A DNA stretch of 64,000 nucleotides from Actinomadura hibisca NBRC 15177. GTDB taxonomy: Bacteria > Actinomycetota > Actinomycetes > Streptosporangiales > Streptosporangiaceae. A model generated the notes under the pieces. It ran no database searches, was not told the origin of the DNA, and saw nothing but the letters and a program-made list of their open reading frames with translations. Shown here one piece after another: positions 61,124 to 64,000 of this stretch. How positions within the stretch are numbered: the first letter of the stretch is position 1; the number at the start of each line of letters is the position of its first letter. Location: the NCBI RefSeq assembly GCF_001552635.1, contig NZ_BCRO01000020.1, forward strand, positions 37,419 to 101,418. Direction: 5' to 3'. Position numbers and translations under genes: made by a program.

Positions 61124-62620
61124 TCACATGCGTCGGCCCAGGTTCCGGTAGCGGTCGCGGCGGGCCGCGCGGCGGTCGGCGGGATCGGTCGTGGCCAGGG
61201 CGCGCAGCGCGTGCTCGACGGCGCGGGCGGCGCGGTCGCAGAACGCTTCCGGCTCGTCGGCGGCGTCCGGGCGCTCGTCCACCAGGGCGTCCACGATGCC
61301 GTCGCGCAGCAGGTCGGCGGCGCGCACGCCCTGCGCCTCGGCCATCTCGGGCGCGCGGTCGGCGGTGCGGTGCACGATCACCGACGCGCCCTCGGGCGGC
61401 AGCGGCGACAACCAGGCGTGCCGGGCGGCCAGCACGCGGTCGGCGGGCAGCAGCGCGAGCGCGGCCCCGCCGGTCCCCTCCCCCAGCAGCAGGCAGAGGG
61501 TGGGCGCGGGCAGGGTGATCAGGTCGGCGAGGCAGCGCGCGATCTCCCCGGCGAGCCCGCCCTCCTCGGCCTCGGCCGACAACACCGCGCCGGGGGTGTC
61601 CACGACCGTGACCAGCGGCAGGTCCAGCTCGGCGGCCAGGCCCATGCCGCGCCGCGCGACCCGCAGCCCGGCCGGGCCGAGCGGGTGGCCCGACCGCTGG
61701 CTGCGGCGGTCCTGGCCGACCAGCACGCACGGGGACGCGCCGAAGCGGGCCAGCGCCAGCAGCAGGCCGGGCTCGGCCTCGCCCTGGCCGGTGCCCGACA
61801 GCGGGGTGACGTGGTCGGCGCCGTGCCGCAGCAGCTCGCGGACGCCGGGCCGGTCGGGGCGGCGGGAACGTTCGATCGACTCCCACGCCGGTTCGTCGGA
61901 AGGGACGGCGGTCTCCGGCGGTGGGGGCGGAGCGGCGGGTTCGTCCGCGCACAGCACCTCCAGCGCGTCGGCCGCCACGTCGGCCAGGTGGTCGATCTCC
62001 ACGACCGCGTCCACCAGGCCCTTGGCCGCCAGGTTCTCGGCGACCTGCACGCCTTCGGGGAACGGCTCCCCGTACAGGCCCTCGTAGACGCGCGGCCCCA
62101 GGAACCCGATCAGCGCGCCCGGCTCGGCGGCGGTCAGGTGGCCCAGCGACCCCCACGACGCGAACACCCCGCCGGTGGTGGGATGCCGCAGGTAGACGAG
62201 GTAGGGCAGCCCGGCGGCGCGGTGCTCGGTGACGGCGGCGGTGATCCGCGCCATCTGCGCGAACGCGGCGGTGCCCTCCTGCATCCGGGTGCCGCCGGAG
62301 GACGGCGCGGCCAGCAGCGGCAGGCCCTCGGCGGTGGCGCGCTCGACGGCCGCGACGATGCGCTCGGCCGTCGCCAGGCCGATCGAGCCCGCCAGGAACC
62401 GGAACTCCGAGGCGATGCAGGCGACGCGGCGGCCGCGCAGCAGGCCGGTGCCGGTGACGACGGCCTCGTCGCAACCGCTGCGCTCGCGGGCGGCGGCCAG
62501 CTCGTCGGCGTAGCGGGAACCCGGCTCGGCGACCGGGAGCGGGGCGGTGTCCCAGGACGTCCAGGACCCGTCGTCCAGCACGCGCCGCAACAGGTCGCGC
62601 GCTCCGACACGCTCGGTCAT
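61124..62620 (-). CDS. Fused acyl-CoA carboxylase carboxyltransferase (beta+alpha)
   Basis: A 498-residue protein with two crotonase-like carboxyltransferase halves. The N-terminal half has SGGTRMQEG and VYLRHPTTGGVFASWGSLGH. The C-terminal half has LPLVTVVDTPGA, GEGTGGAALALLPADRVLAA and LSPLPPEGASVI. This is the AccD/AccA-type fusion seen in actinomycetes. It transfers CO2 from carboxybiotin to acetyl-CoA or a related acyl-CoA. No Cys4 zinc finger is visible at the N-terminus. The biotin carboxylase and carrier are not adjacent. AGGAGG lies 7 nt before ATG 62620. Confidence 0.88.
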   Translation of the reverse strand: MTERVGARDLLRRVLDDGSWTSWDTAPLPVAEPGSRYADELAAARERSGCDEAVVTGTGLLRGRRVACIASEFRFLAGSIGLATAERIVAAVERATAEGLPLLAAPSSGGTRMQEGTAAFAQMARITAAVTEHRAAGLPYLVYLRHPTTGGVFASWGSLGHLTAAEPGALIGFLGPRVYEGLYGEPFPEGVQVAENLAAKGLVDAVVEIDHLADVAADALEVLCADEPAAPPPPPETAVPSDEPAWESIERSRRPDRPGVRELLRHGADHVTPLSGTGQGEAEPGLLLALARFGASPCVLVGQDRRSQRSGHPLGPAGLRVARRGMGLAAELDLPLVTVVDTPGAVLSAEAEEGGLAGEIARCLADLITLPAPTLCLLLGEGTGGAALALLPADRVLAARHAWLSPLPPEGASVIVHRTADRAPEMAEAQGVRAADLLRDGIVDALVDERPDAADEPEAFCDRAARAVEHALRALATTDPADRRAARRDRYRNLGRRM

Positions 62621-62666
62621 CGGCGGCCTCCTCAGGGTGGGTCGGCCCATCCTTTCAACAGCGTGC

Positions 62667-62703
62667 GCGGCGGCCCGGCGGAGGGTCGCCGCCGGGCCGC
62701 CGC
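62667..62703 (-). terminator. Terminator of the dipeptidase-like gene
   Basis: A perfect 15-bp stem GCGGCGGCCCGGCGG/CCGCCGGGCCGCCGC with a 7-nt loop. Confidence 0.85.
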
Positions 62704-62711
62704 GTCGCGGA

Positions 62712-64000
62712 TCAACGTTCGGCGCGCCCCCACATCTGGAGGTAGGCCTCCGCGCCGCGCGCCATGTCGTCGGTGATCTCGCCGCCGGAGACGTTGCGCA
62801 TGTCGGCGATCCAGTCCGGGACCAGGCCGTAGTTGGCGACGCCGTCGGTGTTGAGGTCCCAGGTGCGGTCGCCGGTGGTCTGCCGGTCCAGCGTGACGCC
62901 GGGGTCGACGGGCGAGGTGTAGGGGTATTCGAGCGGCTTGTCGGACGCGTTCTTGCGCGGGCCGGGCAGCGGGCCCATGCCGTTGGCGTCCAGGCCGTAC
63001 CCGTAGCCGAACACGTACCGGTCGTCGCGCAGCTCCTTGGCCCTGCGCCACTCCGAGGTGAACGCGTCGGCCGGGGAGCCGTAGGAGGTGACCATCCCGC
63101 CGAGCCGGTAGATGCGCCGCGCGTAGTGCTCGTCGGACCAGCTGTGCGAGGAGATGACGCCGGAGTAGCCGTCCTTCTCCAGCAGGTCCAGCGCCTGCCC
63201 GGCCGCCTTGGCGCTCATGTGGTCCAGCTCGACGATCATCTTGCGCTTCGTCATGCCCCTGAGCGCGTGCTCGCCGAGGGCGGTCAGGCCGTTGACGTTG
63301 CAGTGCGGGCCCTTGGGGTAGATCGGCAACGTCACGCCGAGGCCGCGCAGGTCGCGCAGCGGGCCCGCGAGCAGGTCGCCGAGGCCGCCGGACGGCGTGA
63401 TCGGGTTGTCGTGCTCGGGCGCGGTGCAGGTGTCGGCCTGCCAGAAGCGGCCCGAGCCCACGAAGTTGCCGAGGTTCATGATGACGCCGGTGGTGTCGGG
63501 GTCGAAGCGCACGCCGCACAGGGCGTTGTCGAACTTGTGGCACAGGAACATCGAGCGGACGCCGATGCGGTGCAGCTCGTCCAGGCCCCTGTCGATGTCG
63601 GCCTCGGTGCACTGCGCCTTGCCGACGATCTGGCGGCAGCCGAACGGCTCGGAGGTCTCGACGCCCAGCACCACCGCGAGCTTGCCCGCCTTGATCACCG
63701 ACCGGGCCTGCTCGGGGCTCTCCACGATCCGGAACCAGCCCTTGCCGGGGCCGCCGTACTCCTTGTCCACGTGGTCTTGAAGCTCGCGGGTGCGCTGGGC
63801 CTGGAGGCGCCGGGAGTCCATCTCGTCGCAGGAGTTCTTCTTCAGCGGGTAGATCTCGCACAACGTGCGGTTGGCGACGAGCTGGTTGACCAGGACGCGC
63901 TGCCCGCCCCGCCAGGACCGTTCGACCCACTTGTAGTAGGTCTGCTGGTGGGTGAGCGAGTCATGGGCGGGCCAGTCCTTGAAGGTCGGGTAGCCGCGGG
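62712..64000 (-). CDS. Dipeptidase-like metallohydrolase, C-terminal part (start lies right of window)
   Basis: The frame is open to base 64000, so the N-terminus is outside the window. The visible ~430 residues are TIM-barrel-like, with FLCHKFDNALCGVRFD, IVELDHMSAKAAGQAL and VISSHSW as candidate metal/active-site strands, similar to membrane dipeptidase (M19)-type amidohydrolases. Cys pairs (LCEIYPLKKNSCDE, FGCRQIVGKAQC) suggest an exported, disulfide-bonded protein. The exact substrate is unknown. Confidence 0.7.
   Translation of the reverse strand, partial: RGYPTFKDWPAHDSLTHQQTYYKWVERSWRGGQRVLVNQLVANRTLCEIYPLKKNSCDEMDSRRLQAQRTRELQDHVDKEYGGPGKGWFRIVESPEQARSVIKAGKLAVVLGVETSEPFGCRQIVGKAQCTEADIDRGLDELHRIGVRSMFLCHKFDNALCGVRFDPDTTGVIMNLGNFVGSGRFWQADTCTAPEHDNPITPSGGLGDLLAGPLRDLRGLGVTLPIYPKGPHCNVNGLTALGEHALRGMTKRKMIVELDHMSAKAAGQALDLLEKDGYSGVISSHSWSDEHYARRIYRLGGMVTSYGSPADAFTSEWRRAKELRDDRYVFGYGYGLDANGMGPLPGPRKNASDKPLEYPYTSPVDPGVTLDRQTTGDRTWDLNTDGVANYGLVPDWIADMRNVSGGEITDDMARGAEAYLQMWGRAER

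Overview
The window is high-GC actinomycete chromosome. Nearly every gene uses G/C-ending third positions. Several families are actinobacterial hallmarks: DUF397 with Scr1-type XRE regulators, an SCO6745-like protein, the mycobacterial type of DapD, a single-chain indolepyruvate:ferredoxin oxidoreductase, DUF4242, and an ECF41-type sigma factor with its C-terminal extension. An Actinomadura/Thermomonosporaceae-like host is a reasonable guess, but the sequence alone does not prove the genus.

Layout. 0-4.6 kb: 3' end of a secreted GH18 chitinase, a translationally coupled AbiEii-like nucleotidyltransferase and unknown partner, a HAD hydrolase gene broken by a MITE-like element, and a zinc-ribbon protein. 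4.7-10.5 kb: an alanyl-tRNA synthetase gene outside any recognisable alaS neighbourhood, with a leader that can hide its ribosome binding site, then a small gene and a TetR/SDR/alcohol dehydrogenase cluster. 10.8-16.1 kb: tRNA-Pro(UGG), tRNA-Gly(UCC), and a decayed segment bounded by the tRNA-Gly 3' end and a 45-bp near-identical copy of it at 16.06 kb. Inside are a large LuxR regulator, a DUF4242 gene with tandem palindromes, three pseudogenes and an IS5-type transposase remnant.

16.1-24.7 kb is visibly poorer in G+C and looks foreign. It holds a membrane protein, a 1312-residue secreted protein (lysozyme-like, golvesin-type and SGNH hydrolase regions), fragments of secreted or unknown proteins, and two adjacent secreted proteins of unknown function. 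24.7-29.2 kb: glycosyltransferase, TRIC channel, lipoprotein subtilase, DUF1269 protein, a K+ channel gene with an in-frame stop, and an Lrp/AsnC regulator divergent from the indolepyruvate oxidoreductase (29.3-32.7 kb). 32.8-39.7 kb: SCO6745-like protein, coiled-coil protein, dapD, then a regulatory locus with an RsbW-like ATPase, an XRE regulator and four tandem DUF397 genes, plus a long protein of unknown function.

39.8-50.5 kb: an NAD-dependent DNA ligase, a secreted TAP-type alpha/beta hydrolase with an attenuator-like leader, an HxlR/reductase divergent pair, a second MITE copy, a UvrA-like ABC ATPase, and a macrolide-type glycosyltransferase divergent from a TetR regulator with two good operator candidates. 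50.6-64 kb: secreted nuclease, Ser/Thr kinase, flavin monooxygenase-like protein, aldehyde dehydrogenase, small lipoprotein, PF10118-type hydrolase, inositol/histidinol phosphatase, the ECF41 sigma/epimerase operon, a fused carboxyltransferase, and the C-terminal part of a dipeptidase-like protein cut by the window edge.

The most noteworthy points are the two inverted MITE-like copies with CTAG-flanked ends, the tRNA-Gly attachment-site duplication beside the low-GC island, the alaS leader, the NTase/unknown-partner pair, the four-copy DUF397 array, and a cluster of clean operator palindromes next to divergent regulators. Several genes carry a single inactivating base change (K+ channel, SCO3897/LppU-like protein, reductase), which may be real decay or sequencing error.
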